A stretch of DNA of 64,000 bases from Ischnura elegans (lineage: Eukaryota; Arthropoda; Insecta; Odonata; Coenagrionidae): the NCBI RefSeq assembly GCF_921293095.1, contig NC_060246.1:12356001-12420000 (forward strand). Reading direction: 5' to 3'. The notes under the pieces are model-generated. The model did not search any database. It was not told where the DNA came from and was given only the letters and a program-made list of their open reading frames with translations. How positions within the stretch are numbered: the stretch's first letter is position 1; the number at the start of each line of letters is the position of its first letter. Of this stretch, positions 1 through 11,483 are shown in pieces. The translations under genes and the position numbers were made by a program.

Positions 1-59
1 GGAGGTAAATCTATTGTAAATTCAATTTATCTCCTGCAGACAGTTAGCAAATTTCATTT

Positions 60-413
60 TAGTACACAATCATCATCATTAGTCAACAATCCTAAGATTG
101 GTTTGATGCATCTCTCCATTTCTCTCTCCTATCCGCTAATCTCTTCATAGCTACATATTTATTCTCTTTTAAATCCTTTAAAACTCATATAACTATATAA
201 CTCATTCGGGGCCGTCCCTTGCCCTTTTTCCCTTCCACTTGTCCTTCAACGATTGTCTTCATCAGACCATCGTGCCTCAAAATGTGGCCAACTAAGTTGT
301 CCCTTCTTCTGCATAAGGTTTTTAGGAGGCTTCTCTTTTCTCCCACTCTCCTTAGCACTTCCTGGTTACTCACACGGTCAATCCATTTTATCTTCATCAT
401 TAAATCCATTTGA
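60..413 (-). pseudogene. RTE-type LINE, ORF2 C-terminal fragment
   Basis: Read on the minus strand, the frame from about 409 to 185 carries blocks typical of the tail of RTE-like LINE ORF2 proteins: KWIDRVSNQEVLRR, GHILRHDG and GKKGKGRPRM. After that frame closes, tail-like text continues to about position 60 in another frame, ending in the TGATGATGATTG-like stretch common at the 3' ends of such elements. No reverse transcriptase core is present, so this is a 5'-truncated, decayed copy. Family assignment rests on recognised motifs only. Confidence 0.6.
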
Positions 414-916
414 TATTGAGTAGTATTAAAGGTTGAATTTCTTAATTGGGGATGATTTATTTTTCTGCTCTTATTCTTCTTGTTGGGGGTCTTTATGGAT
501 GAAAGCTAGAATAATTTTTGTGTTTATTCGGGAAAAGATGTGGAATATCAACCCAAATTCTCTATTGGCATTTAAAATTAAGTTACTATGAAAATAAATT
601 CCTCTTCTACATTTCAAACTTAATTTTACCTCTGGCATAGTATGGTATTATTAAGGTCATCCATTTTTGTTAAATACTACATAAGTATTGAGCAAGGGGT
701 TAAACTAGAATTTTGCTGTGTTACACATTATTTCCTTTCCTAATCTGGCTTAAAATTATGTGGATCTTCTTGTCCTAAAATCAATCTAATGTGCGATGTG
801 ATCTTTCCTTGGGGTTGTTGGAAAAATTCTTATTATTCATGTGGTTGTCGAGAACAATTTTTTACTTCTTTCATTCAGTACTCATTGCCTATGTGTTTTG
901 CATCAGCATATTTTCA
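414..916. other. AT-rich DNA, nothing recognised
   Basis: No open frame, repeat or RNA gene could be supported here. Base composition matches the surrounding noncoding DNA. Confidence 0.5.
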
Positions 917-1182
917 GGGATGCCAACTTACAAAAAATATTGGGGGGGGGGGCCAAACCGGAGATCTTGCCCCGAGAAATTTTTTAAGTAGTGAGTTTTA
1001 AGTTTTTTTAAATTTTAGAAGAGTCATATGATTAATATTAGAACCCTGATAACTTGAACCTTGATATCTGGATATTTAGGGGAAAATCGACAAGCCTGGC
1101 ACATTTTTTTCTTACACCCATAACGAATTTTTGAGGGGGCTCGGGCCCCCTCAGGCCCCATGGAGTGCAGGCGCCGCTGCAT
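917..1182 (+). repeat. Dispersed 0.26 kb repeat, copy 1
   Basis: This stretch matches 28659-28935 in the same orientation, from GCCAACTTACAAAAAATATT through a G run to GAGGGGGCTCGGGCCCCC and CAGGCCCCATGGAGT. The two copies share order and spacing with moderate divergence. The ends carry no obvious inverted repeat, so a SINE-like or LINE-3'-end origin is possible. No coding capacity. Confidence 0.7.
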
Positions 1183-1676
1183 ATTTTAATTGTTGCGTGT
1201 GAAATCCTCCAGAATCATGATTTAGTTGAGAGATATAGCATAATCTGCAGGAGCCAACACCCCCCCCTCCCCCTTAAGCAGTAAAACTACCCCATCAAAA
1301 AATGACCTCAACATATCTATCCCTGCAGTGAAATGAATGCAATATCTTGGTCCTCATATTTCATAGAAGTGTCAAAATACTCCAGAAGCCATTTGCCATG
1401 TTACAATAGTTTTTATTTCAAATGTTGAATTGTTTTGATTCTGTGTTTGATACATATAGTAATGGGGTTTGAGACTAATTGTTAGTTATAATTTGTTAAT
1501 CAGCTTCATTTGAGTTTTTAATGCATGAAAGTTCTCATATCACTATGGTCCTGCAGTGAATGGTCGATGTGATCATGTTTTGTGAGTTTTTGCCTCATTG
1601 TCTGTTATCTGAGGATGATAGTTTCTCTGGAAATCCTGCCAATGACTTATGCAGTGGGAAGTGAAGTTTGTTGCAG
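1183..1676. other. Noncoding DNA upstream of the candidate exon
   Basis: AT-rich with short C and G runs near 1260-1275. If the exon at 1677 is real, this is intron. Nothing else seen. Confidence 0.4.
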
Positions 1677-1781
1677 GGTGAGCCTGTAGTTAAACATCTC
1701 ATTGGTGTTAAGCGGCATTCTGCATCAATCTCCACTTCCGACCTGAAGACGCTGGACGGAGAAACTGTTGTCATTAGTTGA
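1677..1781 (+). CDS. Candidate terminal coding exon of a host gene
   Basis: A T-rich tract ending in TTTGTTGCAG is followed by 34 sense codons and then TGA. The peptide starts GEPVVKHLIGVKRHSAS and ends DLKTLDGETVVIS. Its mixed, low-repeat composition is unlike the AT-rich chance frames around it, and the frame opens exactly at the splice-acceptor-like AG. I do not recognise the family. No upstream exon could be tied to it in the window; earlier exons may lie to the left. A chance open frame remains possible at this length. Confidence 0.4.
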   Translation, partial: GEPVVKHLIGVKRHSASISTSDLKTLDGETVVIS

Positions 1782-4700
1782 CAACAAGGCTAGGTGAAAG
1801 CATGAGAGTAAAACATGATTGCACCACCCTTATTGCTTGTCCCTACTTATTTTAAACAATGCATCTCTGCTCTCTAACTCATTTTTTGGCAGTGCCCTTC
1901 CATTATATGTGTAAATGCAATTACTGTGTGCCATGTGCTAATTCATGCATGATTTATTAAAACTTATTGGCTGCACTTGTGAGTGGCATAATTAATGGTT
2001 AAAGCCTCAAGACAAACTTCATCTCTACTCATCCTTCATTCACCCTAGCTTCTCTTCCAATTAGTTTGAGCTCATTTATATTTTATCATTTATTGTGTAT
2101 ATTTGTTTTACTGTTGGATTGGATATTTATGAGCCTTTTCCTTGATGTTTTCAGATTTTTAAATATGAACTCGAAAGTTCTTTGTCTAAAAATGTGATAT
2201 AATTTGCTAGTCTCCTTGAAACATAAAATAATGATTTTTATACAATTGTATATTGTAAATAGGAAATTACAAAGCTTGGCGTGGAATCGTTGAGGCAAGA
2301 TTTCAGTTTTTATTTCGACACCTATCTTGTCACTATTCTTTAAATGCAATTTTTCGTTTCTGTATGTGTTCTATATCAAATGACAGAGCTACCTAAATGC
2401 TTCTAACAAAACTGAAGAGGATGAGGTACATATATCAATTTTTCTGATAATCATTGAATACTTGTGTAAGAATTGTGTCTTGAATAATGAATCATTAATT
2501 GATTCAGAATATACTTGGGTGATATTGGGATGGGTGGATGCTTGTGGGTGTTGCTGATCCCTTTTAAACTAACATTTTGCATGTTTGCATGAGATTGATT
2601 TGTAATGAGCAGTTGCAAATTCTGTTGCAGTTTTTGCATCATGGAAATATTATTTTTATTTGAGAAAACGTCCCTTAGTTGGCTTTGAAAGAAAATACTT
2701 GCGTGAAATGAAATGGTTGTAATTTACTTGCCTTAAATGAAACATGTCATTAGAAGTAGGATGATTTTGTGCCACATATTTTTACCAATTCTCTAATGGC
2801 CAATCAGTGGAAATCGTGTACATTTGGAGGCTGCGTTAAGCTGATCCGTGTCACTTATAGGAAACTGTGAATTTGAATCCACTTTTTGGGAAACCACATG
2901 GAATATTTATTAAATAGGTTTCCTTTGATAGTTCGTCTTGATTTAACCCGGTGGAATGAGTTACCTTGTAGATTTTGCACGTAAAAATTTTATATGAGAC
3001 TCCTGAATGACATTGCTCTTTCTTTAAGTTTATTTGGCAATGGTTGTGGTGTTAATGTCGTATGAAAAAATTTTAAGTGCGCAATTAATTCAAAGATGTT
3101 TGCAGTGCTTTCAATCTTCTTCTAATCGTTGCAATTCCATCTTGAGTTTGTGTCAACCTTTTGATGTAGATAGATTTTAATGTGCTCTAGTTATCTATCA
3201 TAGTTTACGCATATGTACGGTAAAGATTTATTTAAATTGCAACCTTTATGCTATGCGTGATTTAAAATTTTGTAATCTCATTTGTTTGGATTTTTATGCC
3301 AAAGAAACATTTTTATATTTAGTTTGTTTTGGTTCAGTTTTTATTTAGTGTTTATTGGAATGAAATTTGGAAGCTCAGTTTTTATTAGGATTGCGAGGTA
3401 AGTGCCTTGAAGGATTTGGTTATCGCTAATTTAGGATTTGGCTTCCAAGAGGATGGATCTCTCTTGCTCCCGATCTTTTTAGGTGACATATTATGTATTT
3501 GTTTAGAATATTTGTCATCCTTTAATTATCTGGATATCGTTAGTGTAGACCCATGCCAACATTTTCTGTATTGTAAATATCAAAATTCTCCGTCAGGAAT
3601 TTCCTGGAGATAAACTTTGTATATTTGGGATAAATGTTGACGAGTTTCACTCCACATTCTTTCCAAATTTCAAGACGATAGTGTATATTTTGAGTGAGTA
3701 ATAAATACACCGCTAGAAATGCCTGGTCAATTGGGAGCAATGAATTCTCATTTAGTGTTTGCCCTGTCTTAATATGTATTCTTGTTTCACTGTGGTACAC
3801 ATTGCAATTTCATGAATTCTGAGTGATGTTTTGAACTCTTGTTTCCAATATGGTGGAGTGGAGCATTATTTTGTTCATTGAATGACCGTGTGTAAGAAAC
3901 AACTCATCATGAGGACTATCACTGGGAGAACATGGTGTGCAATTGAGAAGAAAATGGAAAATATTTCCATGTGCTCACCTTTTAAGTTATATTTCCTTTG
4001 CTTTACAATATCCCTGGCATCTTGGATATTCCAATGCAAAGAACTTTTAGTTGTCTTTGTGTTTCACATTCATGGAATGTTTTGAGAGTGTAATTAGTAC
4101 TTAATAGAATTATTTCATATGCTTTGAATGAGTTGAACACATCACTTTTTTGAAACAGGGCTCTGCAGATTATATACTAATAACTTAACCATATCCATGG
4201 AGACATAATGTAATACAGTTATGCTTTGTTTTTTGCAAATGTCATTTACACAGTGACAGTTATTTAGTGCATGGTTATCAAGAGTGTAGTACTTATGTAT
4301 GTTGCACCCCTGCCTGTAAAAAAAAAGAATTTGGCCATTAACAGAGAGGAGTGGCACCTTTGGATTGGGTATGATTTTTCAAGAGGATGGACAGAATGGA
4401 AAATCATTCCATTCCAATGGCCGCTGGCAGGGGGTGCTGGCGGCCAGGGCAAGGTCTGGGAGTGACCTTTGTGGCGGAGGGAGGGTTTTGAGTGTGTGGA
4501 TGTAGGCATATCCGTGGGAATCAAAAGTGCTTGAGAGGAAGGGTTCATAGGGTGTGGCAGAATAATTTCAGGAGGTGAAACTAATATGTCCCTCCTCCAT
4601 GACATAGGAATGCCACTTGAAGTCCCCACACCTCTCTCTTGAAAAATAATCCTTAGCTAATGGTGATAGCCATGCAGGTGTTATGGACTGTCAGGTTGAG

Positions 4701-5605
4701 TTAGAAGGAGATTTATACTCAAGTAATTAATTACTATGTCTGCTCTCTCAGCTGCTCATTGGCAAATGTTTTTTCTCCATTTGTCATTTTTGCTTTATCT
4801 CATGTGGTATATGTGTCAGTGAAATGAATAATATTCAGCAATGAAACATATTTATTTAGTTGTAATCATATAAATACCCTGTTATGCCAACTGTGGGAGC
4901 CTTTGCATGACTGCATTTTTATAATTATTTATTAGCTTCAATAGCTATTATTCCTTGTGAGTCTCATTTTATGTAATAAACAGTTGCATCATCATTAAAT
5001 TTTGTATGTGATATTGTTATTATGAGTAAAGTTGTGTGTTACTACATGAACTAATCTTGGAGAGGTTGACTTTTGGACTGTTAATTGCTTAGACGAATTG
5101 AAGACTTAATAATACCTTTAGAGAATATTGAATTGTGATATGAGATTAAATTCTGATGGAGTAATTAGTCTGTGTGTGGATTATTATTCTAATTCTCTTA
5201 CTTGTTGAATATATCACTTATGGTTCTGATTAAAGGACCATTTTGACTTCATTTATGAGTTCATTTATCTTCTCTGGTCCATTTGAGTGGCTACAGTGAT
5301 TGTGAACATTGTCTTAATATTGCTCATGGAACAATGTGGGCATAATATTAATGAACCTTTTAAACTAGTGTTTTCATAAAGTAAAGGGAAAAAAATGTGT
5401 ATGTGTGTGTTTGAATTATATTGCAAAAAGTTTCACGTGACTTCTTTGATTGGACTTGTACTTATCCATGCTGTAAAAATTGCTGGGAAACCGGAAATAT
5501 ATAAAATCAATTGTATTTTTTAGTCTTTGTATAATAAAATGTTTTCTTCACATGTGATCGGTTCTTAATGGTAGATTTTTGGAAATGTATATATGTAAAA
5601 GGAAT
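1782..5605. other. Long AT-rich intergenic or intronic stretch
   Basis: No protein family, RNA gene or clear mobile element was recognised. It contains one exon-like 39 nt stretch (entered separately). A somewhat GC-richer patch at 4380-4640 has open frames on both strands without recognisable motifs. Confidence 0.5.
2387..2425 (+). CDS. Possible 39-nt microexon
   Basis: A pyrimidine-rich tract ends in AATGACAG, followed by 39 nt (13 codons, phase 0, SYLNASNKTEEDE) and then GTACAT. The length is a multiple of three and the peptide is acidic and hydrophilic, as in cassette exons. It lies downstream of the stop codon of the candidate terminal exon at 1677, so it would need an alternative splice form or a different gene. 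Evidence is splice-site context only. Confidence 0.25.
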
Positions 5606-6870
5606 TTAATATTGATGAAGCAAGGACTCGAACATTGAGTTATTCAATTGAATCCATTCAAGATTTGATTTAAGCTTCTCTTCCCTCTTAGTTTCATGTT
5701 GTAATCGATTATTAAGTTCCCTATATTTTATTTTGCCTTCCTCGGTGTCCATGTTCTTCCACTTCCTTCCCTCCTCCATTTCTTTTACCATTGCCTCCGT
5801 AACTCAAGCCTTCTTTATCCTTCTGCTGTCAACGTAGCCAATTGACTTCTCTGCCACTTTGACTATTCCCGTTTTAATATTATCCCACCCCTCCTTTACA
5901 GTCTGTGTACTTCCAATCTCCTGGTTACTATTGTGCACCATATCGTGATATTCTCTCCTCGTAGTCCCCTTCAGTGCTTCTACATTCCATTTCCTCACCT
6001 TCCTGACTTTCATAAGTCTTTTGAATCTTACGTTGCATTTCATGAGCACTAGGTTGTGGTCTGAATCCGCTGCAGGGAAGCTGCGCAAGTTTTTCACATT
6101 ATCCCTAAACCTCTGTCTTACCATAATGTAATCTATTTGATATCTCCCCACATTTCCTGGATTTTTCCATGTGTACCTTCGCCCTTTATGATGATTGAAC
6201 CACGTGTTTGTGATGAATAATGTGTTTCTCCTGCAAAATTCTGCAGTTTTCTCTCCCCTGTCGTTCTGTATTCCTGGTCCAAAATCTCTTATTTCGTGTT
6301 CATCCCTCCCCTCCCCGACTGAGGTGTTTCAGTCCCCCGTCACCACTAGATTTTTATTACCTGGGGTTTTTCTCATTATTTCCTTGAGCTGTTCATATGC
6401 CTCATCTACTTCTTCCTCCCTATGATTACTAGTGGGCATGTAAACCACAAGGTTGGTGGGTACCGCATCAATTTCTACCCCCAGAATCCTATCACTTATC
6501 TGGTCTATACCTAACACATGCATACCTGTCTTCCGGTTTAATACTTAAGCTCCCCCGTGGCTGGCTTTCCTCCCCACCACCATATAAAACCCTATGCCCA
6601 TCACTCCAATAGTCCCCACCATCCCTCCACCTCACTTCGCATAGGTAATCCAAAAATATGTATCTATCCTCCCTTTATCCATTTCCCTTTTGATACTTTC
6701 TAACTTCCCCACCCTCATTGTCCTCACATTCCACGTCCCTGCATTTATAGCAGTCTTCTTTTCTTCTTTCTTCATTGTTGTTGCTGCTGCTGATGATGAC
6801 TCTGCAAGGATTTTGCATGTTGACGACCCCGAGGACCTTGCCGACCTCGCTGCCGTGAACGACACTCGCC
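5606..6870 (-). pseudogene. RTE-type LINE, endonuclease part only
   Basis: Minus-strand reading gives an apurinic endonuclease-like region in several frames: AGTWNVRTMRVGKLES at about 6750, then LVVYMPTSNHREEE and NLVVTGD at about 6420-6340, then RYQIDYIMVRQRFRDNVKN and SDHNLVLMK at about 6130-6030, then a charged linker down to 5606. Together these are the N-terminal endonuclease and linker of an RTE-like ORF2. Frameshifts and stops interrupt it. The reverse transcriptase and the 3' end are absent, which is unusual because LINEs normally lose the 5' side; a later deletion is the simplest reading. Confidence 0.7.
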
Positions 6871-6942
6871 GTTTGCGGATGTGTATCGTTCGATGGGAAT
6901 ATTATTTGGTTGTACTCCACATCTTCAGGTAGTTGGTGGGGT
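6814..6942 (-). repeat. 129-bp direct repeat, copy 1 (RTE 5' region)
   Basis: Nearly identical to 7249-7377 with only a handful of differences. It lies immediately 5' of the RTE endonuclease relic on the minus strand, so it probably belongs to that element's 5' untranslated region. Confidence 0.75.
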
Positions 6943-7248
6943 TTCCTGCTTCCATTACAATATTATTTATACGTGACATCATCAGGTGGACTATACCTTT
7001 CGTCTGGCTCCAACCCTTCGATCTATCTGGCATGGGTGGCCCTTCTGCGGGATTAATTTGAAATTAATCCCGCCAGTGCAGCTCTAGGGGTCATGGGAAT
7101 GTTCAAGCCTTTCCACCACGACAAGGTTATAGCCGAAGGAAAGGCTTCACCTATATTTGCAATATTCTCAGTCCTACATAAGATTTGACTAATTTATACC
7201 TAGCTATTTAACATTAAATTTGCATGTTTCATCACTGAAATATGAGAC

Positions 7249-7377
7249 TTTGCATGTCGACGACCCCGAGGACCTTGCCGACCTCGCTGCCGTGAACGAC
7301 ACTCGCCGTTTGCAGATACGTATCGTTCGATGGGAATATTATTTGGTTGTACTCCACATCTTCAGGTAGTTGGTGGG
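7249..7377 (-). repeat. 129-bp direct repeat, copy 2
   Basis: Second copy of the 6814-6942 unit, 306 bp further along. It could be a second 5' UTR unit of the same LINE or a piece of another copy. The text between the two units is not itself repeated. Confidence 0.75.
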
Positions 7378-7390
7378 TAGATCTGAGGTT

Positions 7391-7538
7391 GCCCTCCCTC
7401 TAGAAGCGAAAATAAATTTAGTTCAGAACAAAATTCATGAACAAATTTTTCTTTTGAAGAAAAATGATATTACCATAAGACATGGAACTAAAATAAATAT
7501 CATTATTTTCTAAAGCAAATAATTATAAAAACTAATAA
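7391..7538. mobile_element. Small insertion flanked by a 12-bp duplication
   Basis: The 12-mer AGATCTGAGGTT occurs at 7379-7390 and again at 7539-7550, bracketing 148 bp that start GC-rich and end A-rich. This is the footprint of a retroposed insertion with target-site duplication. The inserted sequence is not recognised. Confidence 0.45.
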
Positions 7539-7550
7539 AGATCTGAGGTT

Positions 7551-7717
7551 TTCCCGGCGTATGATGATGTTGAAGTTGTTTCGTGTTTCCCACCGGATAA
7601 GGTTCTCCATCTCTGCTGACGTTTCGATGGTCGTGTCGTCCATTGTAATCAGGGCTTGGCCCGTGGGTCCGATCGCATTGAATGAGAAAATAAAATGCAG
7701 ACCGCCGACGGAAGATA
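7551..7717. other. Unassigned repeat-like stretch left of the TIR element
   Basis: On the minus strand it reads ACGACCATCGAAACGTCAGC, the kind of CGAAACGTC text common at ends of arthropod retroelements, but no family could be assigned. The 3.8 kb TIR element inserted at its right edge. Confidence 0.3.
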
Positions 7718-7721
7718 GAGC

Positions 7722-7900
7722 CCACGTAAGACACTGCCTCCAAAAGGCGCCTTAAAGGTGCCTTTTTTAAGGCAAGGCACTGCCTTCAAAAGGCACACAC
7801 AAGGCACCTATAAGGTGCCTATCATCTTCTAGCTTAAATGCGCCTTTTAGGCGCCTTGGAAAGGCACCTCAAAAAGGCTACTTGAAGGCACATATAAAAT
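7722..7900 (+). repeat. Left TIR and subterminal AAGGCRCC cluster
   Basis: After the 32-bp perfect TIR comes a run of about a dozen AAGGCGCC, AAGGCACC and GGTGCC words in both orientations. Such subterminal clusters are typical transposase binding arrays in hAT, CACTA and Zator elements. Confidence 0.65.
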
Positions 7901-8179
7901 TTTACGTTTACTATGCCTATAAAGGTTGTACAATGGAATTGCATTTATGAACCAATTTCCAGTACAAATATCGGCTACCCCAGTAACAATTTTTTCAATT
8001 TATATAAATACAGGGTTCTCAAGCATAACTTAAAAAAATAATATTACCTGCTTTTACACTTAGGATATTAATGCAGCAAAATATAAAAAATGACAAACTC
8101 AATTATCAGGGCATATCAGCTACACTAGTTGCAATTCCTAAGTGTGAGTATTTTTTCAAGGACTCATTCCCAATAAAAA

Positions 8180-9850
8180 TTAAATAAGAAAATGTTTTCT
8201 TTCATTCAAAAATCTATTGTCCCCAAAGGACATGCCTGAAAAATTAATTAATCGGGCAATTTCACTGATGATTTCACTGATTTCACTCTCAATCTTGCTC
8301 CCTGGTGGAGCACTTACCCCTTCATTGACCCCTTGATTCTGAAACAATTATGCAATATATCACCATAATATCTACTATAGTATGGTTCTATATGCAGTCA
8401 CAGACATAAGCAAATTAAAAAATTATCCAAATAACAAATTGCATTTATTCAAGACAAGATTTCTTTGGACATTGATTTCTCAGCCATTTCCCAATTGCAT
8501 TTACATACAGCTTCTTTATCGATTGTAGCAAAGTGAAAATCTTGAAAATATCTGCACCATGCACCTAGGGGATAAAGAATGAAATTTCTAAATAACAACT
8601 TTGAATGTTTATTTCAAAAATTAACATGAAACTTCAATAGTGAATATGAAAATTAAAAAACTAGCCCAAGTAGTATTAAATAGAAAGACTTACCTTAAAT
8701 GAAATTTAAAGTTTCTGTAGATTTCAAGCCTTTTTATTTGCCCTTTTGTTGACTGAATGTTTATTAACAGAAAGTCTTACAGTGAACACTTTCCTCGCTA
8801 GGGGCGAACACATTTCACTGCAGTTGTCACCTCCAACTCTGCTGAAATGATCCACCTGCATTGAAAATACATACCAGCATTTGACATTAATAAATAGGAA
8901 TAGAGGGCACAGTTAAACACCATTAAAACTGTTTTTATTGCTTATCCATCCTTTTTGACATGTTATTTAGTAATCTGGATTTTTAAGGTTAGGCAAAAAC
9001 GTGCGATTATAATTGCCTTAAACAACCTTAAAATGAGTGAATTTGAGCCATGGTACTGTTGATAACCAGTCAAATATTTGGTTGAATTAAGTTTAAAGAT
9101 TGACTGATTAAAAATACCTCATTCATTGATGATGTACTCCAATATTGAACTGAAAAATTCGCATACATAACATTCAAATACGTCAATGAATCTCTATTTT
9201 AGTTAAACCCTCTTCCTAGCTGTTTTAACAGACTATATTGCTATTTTCATTATCTATTTGACACCCTGTGAAGATAATTTAGCCAATAACTTAAAAATCA
9301 TAATAGTGGAACAATTTTGGCTGTGGGATGGGGGTTACAAGGGTTTTCTAGTTCAGAAATCATGCTTGGATCTTTAGGCATCGGAAAAATAGCCATTTGG
9401 CAAAACATGCATAGGCCATTTAAGTCGAATTGTCCCTTGGTACACATGGAATGCAAAAGCAATGCTCAAAGGTCGTTTTACAGAAAGAATGGGCAAGGCT
9501 ACGCCTATGAAGTGGGCTGATTTCTGAAAGCCAGTACAGTAAAAGAAAGACAGTACTTGCAACATAGCATTAGGTGGCTGACATAAGTTCCCTATTAAAG
9601 TATTAACTGACCGGTATCTTCATCACTTTCCTCGTTATCTCTTCCAGGGATAGCATGGTCCTTTTTCACCTCCTCGGGTTCTTCATGCTCCCGCAGGACC
9701 TCGAGAAATTTTCTTTTCCTAATTAGGGGGCGATCTGGAGAGGCTGCGATGTCATAATGCTGGCATTATAGTATATGAGTTCCCTATATTCTCAAAGGGC
9801 CACGCATCATTTTCCAAGTTTATGTAGTTTTCTGCATCCTCTTCCAACTG
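8180..9850 (-). CDS. Candidate spliced gene inside the 3.76 kb TIR element
   Basis: Four minus-strand stretches open at splice-acceptor-like AGs. At 9759-9612 the peptide contains DRPLIRKRKFLEVLREHEEP and an acidic end before a GT. At 8855-8724 (acceptor TTTCAATGCAG) it reads VDHFSRVGGDNCSEMCSPLA and continues RKVFTV to a stop. At 8551-8445 it contains KIFTLLQSIKKLY and AIGKWLRNQCPKK. At 8338-8180 (acceptor GTTTCAG) it starts NQGVNEGVSAPPGSK. The GGDN..EM...RKVFT text and the basic C-terminal piece recall DUF4806-type proteins, common as multicopy genes in arthropods; this is a weak resemblance. Phases were not reconciled, so the pieces may be alternative or decayed exons. Confidence 0.3.
9317..9520 (+). 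repeat. Diverged dispersed repeat, copy 1
   Basis: Its plus-strand translation (SSEIMLGSLGIGK...) aligns with the minus-strand translation of 40044-40259 (SVSEIILGLLGVGK...), about 60 residues apart at most in length. The nucleotides also align. It lies within the 3.76 kb TIR element. Whether it is an old coding fragment or an untranslated repeat is unclear. Confidence 0.45.
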
Positions 9851-11039
9851 AAAGGCATTTGTGAAAAATGAACACAAGCACAAATGGATACCTAAATGAT
9901 AATGATCGGAGAGAGTTAAATTGATGGCTCTGTTTTGAACACCTTATTAATTACCATGATTATTCAACATATTCCCAATGGTTATTCATTTTCAATAAAA
10001 ACCCTTCACACACGAACTAATTGAGAATGAGACTAATGCTTTAATGTCACAATGAACTACCATCAAAGTGGACTCTACAGCGAGAACCCTGATATTTCCA
10101 CTTACAAAGTTAGTCGGTCTGAATGGATTGTATTTTTAGTAGGCCAGCGAAAGCAAAGATCATGCCAAATTGTAATTACACTGATAATATAATTATGAAT
10201 AACCTTATATAATTATTAGAATGTAATTAGAGGTTCTTTGGCCATACATAGTATATACTACACAATCGTATTAGAACACAAGGGTACATTCAAAGTTCGG
10301 TGATTTACAAAAAAAATATTCCATTTACTTACATGTATACATGATCAGCACCGCAGAGATGGGTTGATGCTGACAGAAGCATCTCCTTATATGTCTTCGT
10401 CCCACTAAGAGACACTGTTTCAGGGAATTCTGTTCACAGAAACCTATTCCGACATAGATTTTATTACTTGTGCAGGAAACAATATTCTTCATATCCCTTT
10501 TCGCCAGATTTCACTTCGAAATACGGATTATTTTCCTCTTCTACAGCGTACTTCAACGTAAATTTGCTAGCAAAACAAGTTTTTATAGCACAGCTAAACT
10601 CGCTAAGTCAATAAATAGAGCAGCTTCGGAAGTTACGGAAGTAAACACAAGTAAACAAAAGAGTAGCAATGGCCGTTTGGGTACTCAAGATGGCCGCCGG
10701 TCGTTTTGGCGCTGGTTTCAAAGTACGATTTTAAATCCGAAATATTAAAATAAGTTCGTTGTGGGCAAATATTTGTAACTTGAGTTTTTTATATGCCAAA
10801 TATATATTTTCCGTAGATATGAAAAGTTGCGCAAATACTTCTTGTCCTGGTTTGCACATTTTTTTGCCTACAATAATTTGTTGGATTTACTGTGGTGGAT
10901 TACATATGTAGAGAATTACGTCAAACGCGATTATATTGATGGATGCTGATTAAGTGTATATTATTAACACCTTATAACCAAGCTTCCAGTTTTATTGTGA
11001 TAATAGAAGTAACTGTTTTAGTACAGATTTTAAACGGAC

Positions 11040-11354
11040 CCTTACACATAAACTTTTGTATATAGTATTCACTTGTGTAAATATTATACCGTGTACACAA
11101 TGCATATGTTGCTATACAGGCTCTAAAAATTTATAAAAAATGTTTACATTGTATATAATGCCCAATTTTTATACAGGCAATACAACTGCACACAAATTTG
11201 CACAAAATGTGTACGTTGTATGCATTCTGTATGGAAATTGTGTACTTTCTGTAGAATTTACATATTTTATACGTTCTATACAACTATATACATGTGTATA
11301 TAAAACGTGTACATTTTTATACCCTGTATAGAAACTATGTACAAATTTTTCATT
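11040..11354. repeat. TGTAC/TATAC-rich subterminal zone
   Basis: A stretch of about 300 bp with many GTGTAC, TGTATA and TATACA words in both orientations, just inside the right subterminal AAGGC cluster of the TIR element. It may be a second class of internal binding repeats or plain low-complexity DNA. Confidence 0.45.
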
Positions 11355-11483
11355 GGGGTGCCTGCTAAAGGCAACTGAAAGGCGCCTTTAAAGCGCCTTG
11401 AAAAAGGCATAAGGCACTAGCGCCTCCTATAGGCACCTAAAAGGCATCCTAAAGGCGCCTTTTGGAGGCAGTGTCTTACGTGG
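11355..11483 (-). repeat. Right TIR and subterminal AAGGCRCC cluster
   Basis: Inverse counterpart of 7722-7900, with the same AAGGCGCC and AAGGCACC words and the perfect 32-bp terminus. Confidence 0.65.

Larger units (their letters stand above)
7722..11483. mobile_element. 3.76 kb DNA transposon with perfect TIRs and 4-bp TSD
   Basis: The left end starts CCACGTAAGACACTGCCTCC and the right end is its exact inverse, perfect over 32 bp. The tetranucleotide GAGC lies directly outside both ends (7718-7721 and 11484-11487), fitting a 4-bp target-site duplication. Families known to make 4-bp duplications include Sola, Chapaev and Ginger; the ends do not let me choose among them. Both subterminal zones are packed with AAGGCGCC/AAGGCACC words. 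No full-length transposase is visible. Exon-like pieces lie on the minus strand (8180-9850). It may be a non-autonomous element carrying a captured or accessory gene. Confidence 0.75.

Noticed and set aside
4264-4629. 121-codon minus-strand frame
   Set aside because: Proline-rich, with open frames on the other strand too, no motif and no splice context. Probably chance in a GC-richer patch.
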